This document shows positions 52,425 to 64,000 of a stretch of 64,000 bases of DNA, in pieces. Location of the stretch: assembly GCA_004335835.1 (NCBI GenBank), contig RWJK01001183.1, positions 67,125-131,124 of the forward strand, written 5' to 3'. The notes beneath the pieces were generated by a model that saw nothing but the letters and a program-made list of their open reading frames with translations, ran no database searches and had not been told where the DNA came from. The position numbers and the translations under genes are program-made. How positions within the stretch are numbered: position 1 is the stretch's first letter; each line of letters begins with the position of its first letter. Source of the stretch: Scenedesmus sp. ARA3 (taxonomy: Eukaryota > Chlorophyta > Chlorophyceae > Sphaeropleales > Scenedesmaceae).

Positions 52425-53715
52425 GCAGCAGTACCGAGTAAGGGAGCAGAGCAAGGCCATGCGTGACATGGAGAGGCAGGAGCCACAGGCGTGTGTCACA
52501 ACAGGCAGCAGCGGATACAGCCACATCAAAACAATCGCAGCCGCCTCTTTTATCTGCTTACCGTCCTGCTGGCTGCTTTCGCTTGCTGCCCCCTGCAAGC
52601 TACACTATACCACAGCACCTACCTGAAGCGCCGGCCTGTGGCCACCACTGCCGCATCATCATCCAGCCCAGCCTCCTCAAAAGCACCGAATGCATCAGCA
52701 CTAAACACCTCAGCCCACTTGTAGCTGCAGTAGCCTCGCAAGCAACCAGCATACGAGAAGAAAAGCATCCCTTCCCCTGCCTGCTGCGCTGCTGGTGCTG
52801 CTGCTGTCCTCTGCTAATGCTGCCCTTCACACCCACTGTAAGCCTACCTGAACCGCCGCCCTGTGGCCACCACTGCTGCATCGTCATCCAGCCCCGCCTC
52901 CTCAAAGGCGCCAAATGCATCAGCACTCAGCACCTCAGCCCACTTATAGCTGTAGTAGCCAGCGCTGTAGCCGCCTGCGAAGATGTGGCTGAAGCTGCAC
53001 AGGAAGCGGTCCTGAGGGAAGCTGGGCATCACCTGCAGCAGCAGCAGCAGCAGCCGCAGGTGAACATTATGAAAGTTGTGGCTGTTGGAGCAAGGGAAGC
53101 AAGAGGCTGCTGATCATCTGCTGGGGGCAGCAGCAGCGCAGCATCAAGCAGCAATGAGCAGCAGCAGCAGCAGCAGCAGCAGCAGTGCCACCCCACAGCA
53201 ACATGCAGCAACCACACATAGAAGAACCACAAAGACCAGCTCAAAGCCCCTGGGCCCGCACCTGCGTCTTCTGCGCGACTGCCGCATCCCTGTCAAACAC
53301 GCCCTTCCCCCGACCCAATAGCAACATGCAGCACAAGAGCAGACCTGTGTCCGCACCTGCGTCTTCTGCGCCACTGCTGCGTCCCTGTCAAACACGCTCT
53401 CGCCCACATAGCAACATGCAGCACACACACTAAACAGCACCACCACTAGAGCACAGCATCCTGAGCCCCTGTTCCCCCACCTGCGTCTTCTGTGCGACTG
53501 CCGCGTCCCTGTCGAACACGCTCTCGCCTGCGCCTGGCGTGAAGCGGCTGTGCAGCTCCAGGTCGATGCTGCTGAAGTGCACCTGAAGGTGGGGAGGGGG
53601 CAGCAGCAGCAGCAGCAGCAGTTAGGCCATGCGGGATGGGCGGTGAGAGTCAAGAACCCATGGGCTGTGCAGCTCCAGGTCGCTGCTGCTGAAGTGCACC
53701 TGAAGGTGGGGAGGG

Positions 53716-53748
<33 letters not shown>

Positions 53749-54115
53749 TCAGCTATGCTGGATGGGCGATGAGTGTCGAAAGGCCACAGGCTGTGCAGCT
53801 GCAGGTCGATGCTGCTGTGGTGAACCTGGCAGCAGCGCAGCAGCAGCATTGAGCGTCAGGCATGCGTCCCTCACTGTGCCACGTGCCGCGATGTGTGCCC
53901 CTGCTGCGCAGCATAAGTCCAGCCATGCACACCACCCACAACAGCAGCAGCAAAGCACACGCAGGCTGCCAGCACATGCCGCGCACACAGACAGCTACAG
54001 CAGCAGCTGCAGCAGCAGCAGCAGTGTCCTCACCTGGCGCAGCATCATGGTGCCGCTGCGGAAGGTCTTGGCTGCCTTGAGGCGCGCAAACATGTCCTCA
54101 GGCAGCGGCTCGCCT

Positions 54116-54148
<33 letters not shown>

Positions 54149-54755
54149 CGTCAGCAGTCAGGAGCCAGTCAGCCAATGCTGCATCGTCCATGTATTGTGG
54201 CGTTGAGCCATGCGCTGCCCTGGCCCGCGCCTCGCTCACAGCAAAGCAGCAACCGCATGATGCACAGGGCACCGCAATCACACACCGCCTGAGCATAATG
54301 CTGATTCATAATCCTTATAACGTCACAATGATACTGTCGCCGCTGTCCCCAAGCAATCACGCGGAGCTCATACCTGTCTGGTAGTGCTTGGCGAAGCTGT
54401 ACAACGTGGGCTTGTCGTAGCACCAGTTCTCCATGAACTGGCTGGGCAGCTCAACAGCATCCCACTCCACACCCCTGCGGCATTGCAAATGTAACCATTT
54501 GCATCACCCCATAGCACTTGATTGTGCTGCAGCGCGCGCTGTAAGTGCTTTAGTGCTACATTTGCATCACACCATAGCACTTGATTGTGCTGCAGCGCTG
54601 CCTGCCGTTCAAAGACAATGATTGGTAACCAACAGCCAGCCCCCTCACCTGATGCCCGCCACCAGGCCCTCGTCCACTGTGGTCATCATGTGCTGCAGCG
54701 CGTGGCCAAACTCGTGGAACAGCGTCTCAACCTCCCTGCAGCGAATGCAGCGAAT

Positions 54756-54801
<46 letters not shown>

Positions 54802-57381
54802 GGCCATGAGCATGACGCGTTATAGCATCACCAGACTCGTGGAACAGCATCTCCACCTCCTTGCACAGGGGAGCACAGCCCAGCAGCAGGAGGGCACTTA
54901 GCATTCCTGACGTGTCGACGCACAACTTCAGGACCAAGCCAGCTAGAATGCAGAATGACTCCATTTTTATGCTGAAAACTGTGTCCACAAACCCCACCTG
55001 AAGGTCATGAGGCTGGGCTGGCCGTCCACTGGTGGGCTCTGGTTGCACACCATGTGCGCCACGGGCAGCCGGGGGGAGCCGGGCGGGGAGCCGGCAGCAG
55101 CAGGCAGCAGCTTGCTGCGGCCCACCACCTGCGCAGCAACAAACAGCAGGGGCAGCAGCATACAAGGTGCATCAGGAAAGGGGCATGCGATTGGTGCATG
55201 CAGGGAGCCGGCAGCAGCAGGCAGCAGCTTGCTGCAGCTCAACACATGTGATGACAGCAGATGGGGGCGCGGCAATTAGCGCAGCAGCACACGAGATTAG
55301 TCAGTAACCGCATTGTCTTTCGGCATATGGAGCACACGCATCCCAATATTTCTCAGATACAAGCAGCACCGGGTGCGGCAGCAGCCTCACCTCAGCCATC
55401 CAAGCTCCGCCGCGCTTCTCAGCGGGCCTGCTGTACGCGTCCAGGACGAAGTAGGCCCGCAGGGAGCCATTGGTCATCGCTTTTCAAACCCCAAGGACAA
55501 AACCCACAACATCAACAAACCCATTCACAAGCAGACGCCGGGGACACAATCAAACAGGCGCAGCAGCCTCACCTCAGCCATCCACGCGCCGCCGCGCTTC
55601 TCTGCGGGCCTGCTGTATGGGTCCAGGAAGAAGTAGGCCCTGGGCGCGCCGTTGGTCATCAGCTTGAAGAAGCGCACGTCTGACTGCCACACAGGGGCCT
55701 CGCCATCAGCAGGCACAATGTCGATGTCAAACAGGCGCTTGGCCACCTGCAAATAACAAGCATAACACAACAGACGCTTTTACTCATACTTCTTGGATGC
55801 TTCAATAGCCTGCATGCATGCAACTGATGCAATTACTATGTCAACAACAGGAGTGATGCAGGGGTGAAGAACTTTGCAGAGGCCAACACAGCTACCCCCT
55901 CTCTCAGTTGTCGCACACCTTGAACAGGCCGCCCAGCACAGCGGGCAGTGCAAAGTAGGGCCGCAGCTCCTCGTCGTTCAGGTCGTACTTTGCCTCCCTC
56001 AGCCGCTCCGCCCAGAAGGCAGCAGAAACACATAGAGAACCTGGAACAGCCCACCCACAAACAAGCTGGACACGCGAACAAGCACAGCAGCATGCTTGCA
56101 GCCTTCCCTCCAAAGACACTTGAACCAAAAACCTTGCAACCTTAAAAGCCCACCTTGAACAGGCCATCAAGCACAGCAGGCAGCGCGAAATACGGCCGCA
56201 GCTCCTCATCCTTCAGGTCGTACTTGGCCTCCCTCAGCCGCTCCGCCCAGAAGGCCACGTCCCACCACAGCAGCTCGCCATCGTGGCCGTTGGCTGCTGC
56301 GTGTGCCTGAGCATCAGCCAGATCAGCCTGCAGCAGCAGCAGCAGCACAGCAGCAGCAGCAGGCAGGTCAGTGCTTCTCAACGCTCAGTGGCCAGCAGGG
56401 GAAAAACCAGATGCACCGCAGGCAGCAGCGAACTGCACTGTTCTTCTACCACAGCATCTCAGCACCAAAGGGAGTCAAAAGATCGCCAGGCCTGCTGCGA
56501 CTAAACACTGGCAGCTGCTGGTCTTAAACCCTGCCAGCAGCCACTACACTAAACCCACCTTGGCTGCCGCGAAGCTCTTGTCGCGCAGCTCCTCCAGCAG
56601 CTCCTCGGCACGGTCCAGGTTGGCCATCTGGACGCAGCAGCAGCAGCAGCAGCAGCACAGCGAGGGTTAAGCATGCATCAGAAACCCCCTGTGTCATGTT
56701 GCCAGACGCTGCCAATGCCAAGCTGCCGTCACAGCAGCAGCAAGAACGACAACTCGTCAGCACAGGCAGCATCCACACTGGCAAGCTTCCCGTAGCCCTA
56801 AGCTGTTCCTGGCTCTAAACTTTAAACCCTGACCCTAGCTCCTTGCTGAACCCTGCCCCCAGCTGCCTGCTTAACCCCACCTTGCTGGCCATGGGCAGCT
56901 CCGCAAAGTTGGCAAAGCCCAGCTAAGCCTCAGCTGCAGCTAACCCCTGTACCCTAAACCCTGCGGCCAGCCGCCTGCAAAACCCTGGTTGCCAGTTTGT
57001 GGCTCACCTTGCTGGCCATGGACAGCTCCGCAAAGTTGGCAAAGCCCAGCAGCTGAGCCTTCTCCTTGCGCAGCGACAGCACCTGGGCGCGGCAGCAGCA
57101 GCAGCAGCAGCAGCATGCGTGAGTGCAGAAGTTGACTCCGACGGCCGCAATCCTTTCCGAGAGCAGCAGCAGCAGCAGCGCAGCTGCAATACAGCAATGC
57201 AGTGTTTTCTCATCATCTATGCCAACTACAGAAGAGCTACAGGTCATCGACAAGATCTATCTGATTGAATCATGCAGAAGCAGTGTAGATGTCCGCACCT
57301 GCTCGATGATGGGCGAGTTGTCCAGCTCGCCCGCTGACGCGCGCGTGATGTAGGCGCGGTACATCTCCTCACGCAGCGCCC

Positions 57382-57414
<33 letters not shown>

Positions 57415-57455
57415 ATGCAGCAGCAGCAGATGCGGCAGATGCAGCAGTAGCAGAC

Positions 57456-57486
<31 letters not shown>

Positions 57487-59111
57487 GCAGAGTGCTTGAA
57501 TCAGGGCCCTGACAGCAGCAGCAGTAGAAGCAGCCACGACTGCTGAGGCTCCACATTCATAGGCAAGCTCATAGGCAAGCTCACAGAGCTAAAATATATT
57601 CTTGCAAATACAAAAAAGCTGCTGCGTCTACCAACAATGCAGCCCATCTAAGCAGAGAACAGATGCGCATGCGTTTTCCATCATTCCGCGCACCCAAATC
57701 ACAAACCCTCGCGCGCTAAAGCGCACCTGTTCTTGGCGTGCGTCATCACGGGGTAGTAGCTGGGGAAGTCGAGCGTCAGCAGCCAGGGGCAAGCCTCTGC
57801 TGTGGCCTCTCGCAGTTTGCATAGCCGTTGACAACAAAACCCCAAACCCTAAACCCTGTTGAAGCGCACCTGTTCTTGGCGTGTGTCATCACCGGGTAGT
57901 AGCTGGGGAAGTCAAGGGTGAGCAGCCAGGGGCCCGCCTCTGCTGTGGCCTTGTCGTGGCCTGCTGAGCGCGCCTGCTGCGCTGCCAGGCCTAGTGCGGT
58001 GGGAGGGAGCCCCTCTAGCTCTGACACATCTGTCACCAGCTTCTTGAAGGCCTGCAAACAGTTGAAAAGGACGAACTGTGTTACATGTATATCCCACAGG
58101 ATGTGCCATCTAGCATCTGGGCGGCAGCCCCTCCAGCTCTGAGATGCCTGTCACCAGCTTCCTGCAAGCCTGTATGAGGGGCAGTGAATACAGCAAACAA
58201 TGTTGAACATGTGCAATGCGTATTTACATTGATAATGACAATGGTTTGTTGGTGGAAAGTTGCCATAAAATTGGTATAAAGGCGTAGAGTTGTGTCATGA
58301 AGCATGTGGGGAGCAGCCCCTACAGCATTACGATGTTTATGAAGCAGGTGGCGGGGCAATGGCCAGGAGAGGGGAGGCGCGCGATGCAGCAAGGTAGATA
58401 AGTGCCGTCTGCAGGGACACTCCATGTTTTCTGCCGTGGTCCGTCTGAACCCACATCACGCACGTTAGTCGCGTCGAGCACATTGTTGGAGAACTTTGTG
58501 CTCAGCTGTGCCAGCTGCTGCTGGATGGCGTTGTAGCGCTTTTGCGCCTCGCCCTCCAGCGCCACTCCCGAGCAGCTGGCTGTTCAGAGCCACAACCACC
58601 AAAACAGCTGCAATCCTGATCAACTACAATGCATCCGTCACGCTGTTGACACACAGCATGCCACAACAGCCAGCAAACGCATCACAATCGCCCACACACC
58701 TTGGTGGCGTCGAGCACGTTGTTGCTGAACTTTGTGCTCAGCTGCGCCAGCTGCTGCTGAATCGCGTTGTAGCGCTGTTGCGCCTCACCCTCCAGAGCCA
58801 CCCCGCCCAGCACAAAGTCACGCAGCTCAATGTCCACGACACGTTTCTGAGCCTCAGTGAGTGTTTCCCAAGCAGGGCCCTCCCTGCAGCAGCAGCAGCA
58901 GCAGCAGCAGGTGTTTAGCAGGTCGGGTAAGCAGCTCGGTATCAATCACGCGCTTCTGAGCCTCGGTCAGGGTTTCCCATGCGGGGCCCTCCCTGCAGCA
59001 GCAGCAGCAACAGCAGGTGTTAAGCAGGTCAAGCAAAGAGCGCAGCGTCAGCTCGAGATCAACTACGCGCTTCTGAGCCTCAGTGAGCGTCTCCCAGGCA
59101 GGGCCCTCCCT

Positions 59112-59152
<41 letters not shown>

Positions 59153-59757
59153 TGTTCAGCAGGTGGGGCAAGCAGCTCGATGTCCACCACACGCTTCTGA
59201 GCCTCGGTCAGGGTTTATCATGCAGGGCCCTCCCTGCAGCAGTCAGCAGCAGCGGCAGCAGTCGGCAGCAGCAGCAGCAGTCAGCAGCAGCAGCAGCAGA
59301 ACTTCTTTGCTCACTTCACTGCCTGAAAGACGCCGCACAGCAGCTTGCTGTCGCCTTGCCGCACCGCAAGCAACAATCAAACAGAACCCAACCAGCAGCA
59401 ACAACTCACTTGAGCGCCTTGAAGGCTGGTGCCTTCATACAGCGGCTGGTGCGCCCCTGGCCCTGCTGCAGCTGCTGCCACTGCTGCTGGCTACAAATCT
59501 GCATCAGAACAGCATACAACATCATTGCCACTCACTTGAGTGCCTTGAAGGCGCCGTACAGCGGCTTGCTCTGCGCCAGGCGCAGCCCTAGTGCAACGTT
59601 CTCAGGCTGCACCTCCTCAACAGCAGCACGCAGCGCCTCACTGTCCGCAACACCCTGCAATAGCAACAGCAGCAGCAGCGTGAAACATTAGTCATGCACT
59701 TCACCGATTGCACCTCCTCCACTGCGGCACGCAGAGTCTCACTGTCCGCCACACCCT

Positions 59758-59790
<33 letters not shown>

Positions 59791-62126
59791 GAAGCAGCAG
59801 CAGCAGCGGCGGCAGCGGCATGGCAGCAACAAGGATGAAGCACTCTGGCTGCTGCGTTTGTGTGCCTACACCGTTTGCTGCTGTGCCCCCCACCCCCAAG
59901 CCCCGCCTCGTGCCGCCACCTCTTGCCGCCATAAGCACACTCCCTGCCTGCTTGATTGCCAGCCTCCACGCCACGCCACGCCGCTCACTGCTGCTCAGCA
60001 TTTCTAGGCAGGTCAGCGCTCCTCGACCACCCCAGTTTGAGGTGACCGAAGATGCCCCAGGTGCGCTGGTGCCTGTCAGTCAGCCGCTCAAGCGGCTCAA
60101 CCAGCCCCTGCCAGCTGGGCTGCACAGACGCCTCAACACCTACGCTGCTTGTGGCCGCAGAGTAGTACATCCTTCACTCCCTTGCTGCAGGATGTACTTC
60201 GCCAAACTCACCTGCAGGTGGCTCACGATGCCCCAGGTGCGCTGGTGGCGGTCAATCAGACCCCTCTCCCCAAAGCTGCAGGATTGACTACCGCGGAACC
60301 GCTGCAAACCTCAGAAAAAAGCCTACCTTGAGGTGGCTGACGATGCCCCAGGTGCGCTGGTGGCGATCTGTCAGTCGCTCAAGCGGCTCAACAAGTCCTT
60401 CCCAGCTAGGCTGCACTGAGGCCTCCAGCGCATCAATGTCCTTGTGCAGCTGCGCCAGCAGTGCACGCATGCCTGGCACCACATGCTCTGGCTTGACCTT
60501 GTCATACAGCGGAAACACCACGTCCTGCAAGCATGTGGGCAGTTTCAGGGCAAGAATGAGTGGGCTGGGGGTTGGGCCAGCAGTGCACGAATGCCTGGCA
60601 CCACATGCTCCGGCTTCACCTCGTCATACAGCAGGAGCACCACATCCTGCAAACACAGACACCAACACAGATGCAGAGTGGGTTTAGGGTCGATACGGGG
60701 TTGTGTGGTTGCTGTGTGCTTGGCACCACATGCTCCGGCTTTACTTTGTCATACAGGGGGAACACCACGTCCTGCAAACACAAACAGCGCACAGTGGGCT
60801 TCCAGTCAGGACGCATTTGGCATCAGTTGCGCATGCCTGTCACCACATGCTCCGGCTTCACCTGGCTTTCTAAAGGGAACACCACGTCCTGCAAACATAC
60901 ACACAGACACAGGCAAACAGAATTGTTAGGGTTCAGGCGGATCACATGGTTGCTGTATGCCTGGCACAACATGCTCCGGCTTCACCTTGTCATACAGCGG
61001 AAACACCACATCCTGCAAGCGCAACAAAACAGCGCACAGTGGCCTTCCAGGCAGGGACGCAGTTGACTTGATTCCGCATGCCTGTTACGACATGCTCCTG
61101 TTACTACATGCTCCGGCTTCACCTAGCCTTCCAAAGGGAACACCACGTCCTGCAAGCAGCATGAGCGCAATAACCAGCTAGTCCAATTGCTCTCAAATGT
61201 GCTGGGCTTCGCAGGACAGCCACAGCACTGCAACCTGTGTGGCGCACAGGGCACTGCAGCTTCTGCTTCTGGGAGCGCACGGGTTGCAGGGCACAGGAGT
61301 ACTGATGTTAGTATGAACACAACAGTGTCCCAGAGTGCTTTAATGAGTGAAGTGAATGACAACAAAAGCGAAGTGTGCTGCAGGAAAGCAGCATGCACAT
61401 GCAACCGGGAGCCTCACACAACAACAGCAGCTGACTCAACCCGCATGCTCTACCGAGTTCCAGCTGACACCTGTGCAATGTTGTTGAAAGCATGTTCGTG
61501 CAGCCTATGCACCTGCTTGAAGCATGCATGATCCTGCAAGTGTTCAACGCTGCTGGTTCTGCTGCTGTTGCTGCACCTGCCACAACAGCACTACACTGCC
61601 ATGCATCACCCCTGCTACACCCCGATATGATTCATTCTCAACCAACAAACCTCCTGCGTGCGCCAGCTGCTGCCCTACACATTGCCTGTGGCTTGACTGT
61701 TGCCCAACAGCTGCAACCACCCATGCAGGGGCATGACAACATGCAACCTGGGAAACTCTATACTGACGCCAAATCCGCTTAGATGCTGCCTAGCAGGCAC
61801 GATTTCGTTACCTCAAACACTAATCATACCGTATATAGCTTTTGAACGGAGTTGCTCACCGCAAGCAGGGGGTTGGTGGTGAACACGTCAACAGTGTCCA
61901 CCTCCTGCACTGCTGCTGCCTTGGGCACTGCCGTTGAGTCCGCCATGCCTCTGCTGATTGCTGCAAAAGAGGGAACTGGAGCTGCGACGCCCTTGACCAG
62001 CGCTGAACTTGCGGGGATTGCAGCAGAGGCCCTACGAGGCACCACAGCAGAGCAGCGACCACAGAGCAGCCTGCAGCTAGGAAGCCTTGCCAGACGAGCA
62101 CCGGTTGACGAAGCTTTTAGGAGCAT
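52262..62126 (-). CDS. Organellar oligopeptidase, peptidase family M3A (OOP / oligopeptidase A type)
   Basis: Seventeen exons on the minus strand close in phase to about 776 aa: 62126-61860, 60524-60327, 59654-59536, 58883-58700, 58051-57870, 57380-57299, 57082-57008, 56627-56559, 56327-56154, 55746-55573, 55128-54998, 54735-54649, 54474-54374, 54113-54034, 53582-53481, 53032-52848, 52382-52262. Residues 1-89 include an Arg/Ser/Ala-rich presequence ([20 protein letters not shown]), so plastid and/or mitochondrial targeting is likely. The zinc site is FHEFGH (His about 559, Glu 560, His 563), with a third ligand probably Glu about 589 in [14 protein letters not shown]. Other M3 hallmarks are [56 protein letters not shown] and [20 protein letters not shown]. 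Known role: degrades peptides of about 8-25 residues, including cleaved targeting peptides. Confidence 0.94.
52612..52745 (-). repeat. Oligopeptidase intron 16: 130-bp echo of exon 16 3' end
   Basis: A diverged copy of [34 protein letters not shown] plus donor lies just past the functional exon 16 end (52848) in the sense direction. Confidence 0.9.
53250..53830 (-). repeat. Oligopeptidase introns 14 and 15: echoes of exon 15 at both edges
   Basis: Copies of the exon 15 end ([12 protein letters not shown] plus donor) lie at about 53259-53303 and 53352-53403. Copies of its start (CAGGTGCACTTCAGCAGCAG on the minus strand) lie at about 53668-53705 and 53790-53827, each followed by its own triplet run. 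Confidence 0.9.
54835..56030 (-). repeat. Oligopeptidase introns 9 to 11: exon-edge echoes
   Basis: A copy of the exon 12 start ([12 protein letters not shown], with the zinc-site His mutated) is at 54828-54868. The exon 11 start is copied at 55203-55245, the exon 10 end ([11 protein letters not shown]) at 55388-55480, and the exon 9 end ([20 protein letters not shown]) at about 55917-56015. Confidence 0.88.
56878..58575 (-). repeat. Oligopeptidase introns 4 to 7: exon-edge echoes
   Basis: The exon 7 end ([12 protein letters not shown] plus donor) is copied at 56880-56922. The exon 5 end ([19 protein letters not shown]) is at 57726-57800 and the exon 5 start at about 58117-58171. The exon 4 end ([20 protein letters not shown]) is at about 58460-58570. 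Confidence 0.88.
58900..59240 (-). repeat. Oligopeptidase intron 3: three echoes of exon 4 5' end
   Basis: The segment coding [15 protein letters not shown] with its (CTG)n-CAG acceptor on the sense strand recurs at about 58940-58996, 59060-59114 and 59180-59238, before the complete exon at 58883. Period about 115-125 bp. Confidence 0.92.
59400..61160 (-). repeat. Oligopeptidase introns 1 to 3: echoes of exons 2 and 3
   Basis: The exon 3 end is copied at 59405-59440 and the exon 3 start ([16 protein letters not shown]) at 59703-59760. The exon 2 end ([14 protein letters not shown]) is copied at about 60040-60110 and 60210-60260. The exon 2 start ([17 protein letters not shown]) is copied five times at about 60580-60650, 60718-60778, 60833-60892, 60958-61018 and 61082-61154. 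Confidence 0.9.
61161..61859. other. Remainder of the large first intron of the oligopeptidase
   Basis: No echo of either neighbouring exon and no open coding segment that I can support. It separates the presequence exon from the catalytic exons. Confidence 0.4.
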
Positions 62127-63156
62127 AGCGTTGTTGTGGTGTAGCAACGGGACTGTCACCGAGGCTAGAAGCTCGGCAGTGTGTGGAAGGTGGTATGCGT
62201 TCAGGGCGTAAGTGGCACACGACGTCAGGCTCAGCAGGACTCGCAGCAACAGAAGTAGCACACAAGTATGTCCTCCTAGAACGATCATATAGCCAGGCTC
62301 GCAATGCGCCCTGTTGGTGGTGGGTGCCTGGTCACACCTGCCTGGCCAACACACTCAGGTCATGGGGCTTTGCTCCTGTTGTGACTAGACAAGCTGATTA
62401 GCGTTGCGTATGGCTGAATGTGCAGGTTATGCCGATTGTAACCTGCTGTGGCGCTGCCAATGCCTGGATGCTGCCTTTGCAGTGCCTAGCATGTCATCCC
62501 CCTGGCCTAGTCACCAGCCGGGTGGTGGTGGGTGACTGCTGCTATGACACCAGTGTCGCGTGTATGGCTACTTGCTGCATTCGCCGCACTTGAATCCTTT
62601 ATACCTTTTCACTTGCCGAGCTGAGTCCGTTTAAGTGCACATGCAAGTCACAGCCTGCAGAACCCGGTCTTCCCACCACTGTTGACCAGCCTTGGTGTGC
62701 AGCGGCAGGCCAAGCAATTGCCCAGCAGCAGTGCCTATACCATCTGGCCATGCACATGCTGCTGAAAATCAAACCAGAGGCCCTCACCTGTCACTGCGGG
62801 TCTGCACTGTCGCGTCATTGCGGCCCTCCTGCTGCGTGCCCTGCATGTCGCCTGCACCAGCAGTACATCGCAGTACACCAAAGGCATCATCGTACAGCAG
62901 CAATGCAGCAGCAGAAGCAGAAGCACACTTCAACACAACAAACTAGTGTTTTTTGTGTACACACTGCTGCTGTCTGAACTGTCAGCCAGGCGTCTGCTGC
63001 TGCAGGCAGTGGCTGTCAGGGTATACACGCATTACACAGCGCCGGTCTGTTGGATGGTATGCTACAACGTATGGCACACAGCTTGTGTTGAGACAGGCAT
63101 CCAGCGGCCAACGACCTGCCGTGCATCACATGCATGGAGCTGCTGGCAGGTGAGAC
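62127..63156. other. Upstream region of the oligopeptidase, with possible 3' exons of the next gene
   Basis: Must contain the oligopeptidase promoter near 62130-62300. Later exons of the minus-strand gene starting at 63940 may lie at 62600-63150, but I could not identify any. Confidence 0.35.
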
Positions 63157-63267
63157 CTTTGCCCATGTTGTACAAGCCAGTTGACAAGGCTGCGTGATGC
63201 TTCAAAGCATGCTGCTGCGCTGGAGTCAGCCTCGGGTGCTGTTGAACTTGTAGCTTGTTGCCGCCGC

Positions 63268-63317
<50 letters not shown>

Positions 63318-63940
63318 ACCTGTGCCAGCAGTGCCGGGCAGCACCGCATGGAACCCCTCCCCTGAGGCAGCCAGTTGCTCAGCTGCTGCTGCCAGGCTGG
63401 CTGAACTCAGCTCCTGCTGCAGCAGCGACCGCTGGCTGCTGCTGCTGCTGCTGCTGAGTGCCTGCATCACGGCCTCCTCCAACACTGACCCAGGGCTGCA
63501 CAACAACAGCAGGACAGGTGAGAAGGTTCAGAAGCAGCAGTAGAGAGGCTGACCAATGAATGGACCGGTTTTGACATGCAGCAGCTGCTTGTAGGCCAGG
63601 CCTATGTTGACTGCGAGTTGGCTGAAGCATTGCTGCTGACCCTCTTCGGACCCAGCATGGTGCAGTGCTGGCAGCAGCAGTACACGTGGTGCGTGTACTG
63701 CCTGCTGGGCGGCTGAACCGTTCTAAATGCATATGGATTCGGCCATAACGCGTCTGGTAGCGTGCGAACGAGATGTTCGAGCACTCGCGCCCACCCCGCG
63801 CGCCATGACACTGCAGCAAATCGGGCCGGTGCCCACCTCAAGCTCTCCGTCATTATGCGAGCATTTGTTCCGACAAATAACAAAGCACCGAACATCAGAG
63901 CTGCTAGGCCCAGTGCTGAGCTGGGCCTGCTGCGCGCCAT
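63157..63940 (-). CDS. Unknown protein with N-terminal hydrophobic segment, 3' end unresolved
   Basis: Four phase-compatible minus-strand exons: 63940-63837, 63621-63554, 63484-63320, 63246-63157. The first gives MARSRPSSALGLAALMFGAL, LFVGTNARIMTES, a signal peptide or single membrane anchor. The next reads QLAVNIGLAYKQLLHVKTGP, FI, then VLEEAVMQAL, a Ser-rich run, QRSLLQQELSSASLAAAAEQ and GFHAVLPGTAGTG. The last reads QQHPRLTPAQQHALKHHAAL, STGLYNMGK. The donors GTCAGC and GTCTCA are weak, so the second and last exon ends are tentative. A (CTG)n run of about 15 units (+ strand 63269-63315; CAG in the sense direction) directly follows the exon 3 donor. I do not recognise the family. Confidence 0.5.
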
Positions 63941-64000
63941 TTTGCGCGCTGGAATGTTGCTTTTCTAAGCGATATTGTTCTGTTGGATTGAAAAATACTG

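Overview
This window looks like nuclear DNA of a green alga (Chlorophyta, probably Chlorophyceae). That is an inference from intron-dense genes with short exons, plant-like protein matches (COG6, an organellar M3 oligopeptidase, a transit-peptide-bearing hexameric glutamate dehydrogenase) and very abundant CTG/CAG triplet runs. Two ambiguous bases (35886 and 48369) point to a draft assembly.

Layout. 1-600: 5'-truncated exons with a hevein-type chitin-binding domain (+). 2028-11869: COG6, a Golgi tethering subunit, 14 exons (+). 13109-16484: an unrecognised secreted protein, 6 exons (+). 18172-21969: a secreted SGNH/GDSL-like hydrolase, 5 exons (-). 23221-29182: a gene (-) that appears to join a ProRS-like anticodon-binding domain, an RRM-like segment and a TGS1-type cap methyltransferase domain. 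30101-32133: mitochondrial ribosomal protein mS26, 4 exons (+). 33725-39786: a GhrA-type D-2-hydroxyacid dehydrogenase, 9 exons (+). 40060-42631: nothing identifiable. 42632-50571: glutamate dehydrogenase, 12 exons (-). 52262-62126: organellar oligopeptidase of family M3, 17 exons (-). 63157-63940: start of an unknown single-pass membrane or secreted protein (-). For most genes I checked every exon junction for GT/AG ends and reading phase, and the phases close exactly.

The striking feature is not a gene. Almost every intron carries one to several diverged copies of the edge of a neighbouring exon, splice site included. I count on the order of 120-130 such copies in the window. Copies of an exon's 3' end with its donor lie downstream of the complete exon. 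Copies of an exon's 5' end with its acceptor lie upstream of it. Similar copies follow the stop codons of COG6, mS26, GhrA and the oligopeptidase. This is what repeated tandem duplication of roughly 50-150 bp segments across exon edges would leave behind, because such duplications inflate the intron and spare the mRNA. Many copies alternate with CTG/CAG runs, and the acceptor is often the end of a (CTG)n-CAG run. Two pieces of the same microsatellite-tailed retroelement, with tail (TAATG)n, sit among the copies.

The genes do not form a pathway. They are ordinary single-copy housekeeping genes plus two secreted proteins. The shared architecture of exon-edge echoes is the best candidate for something undescribed.
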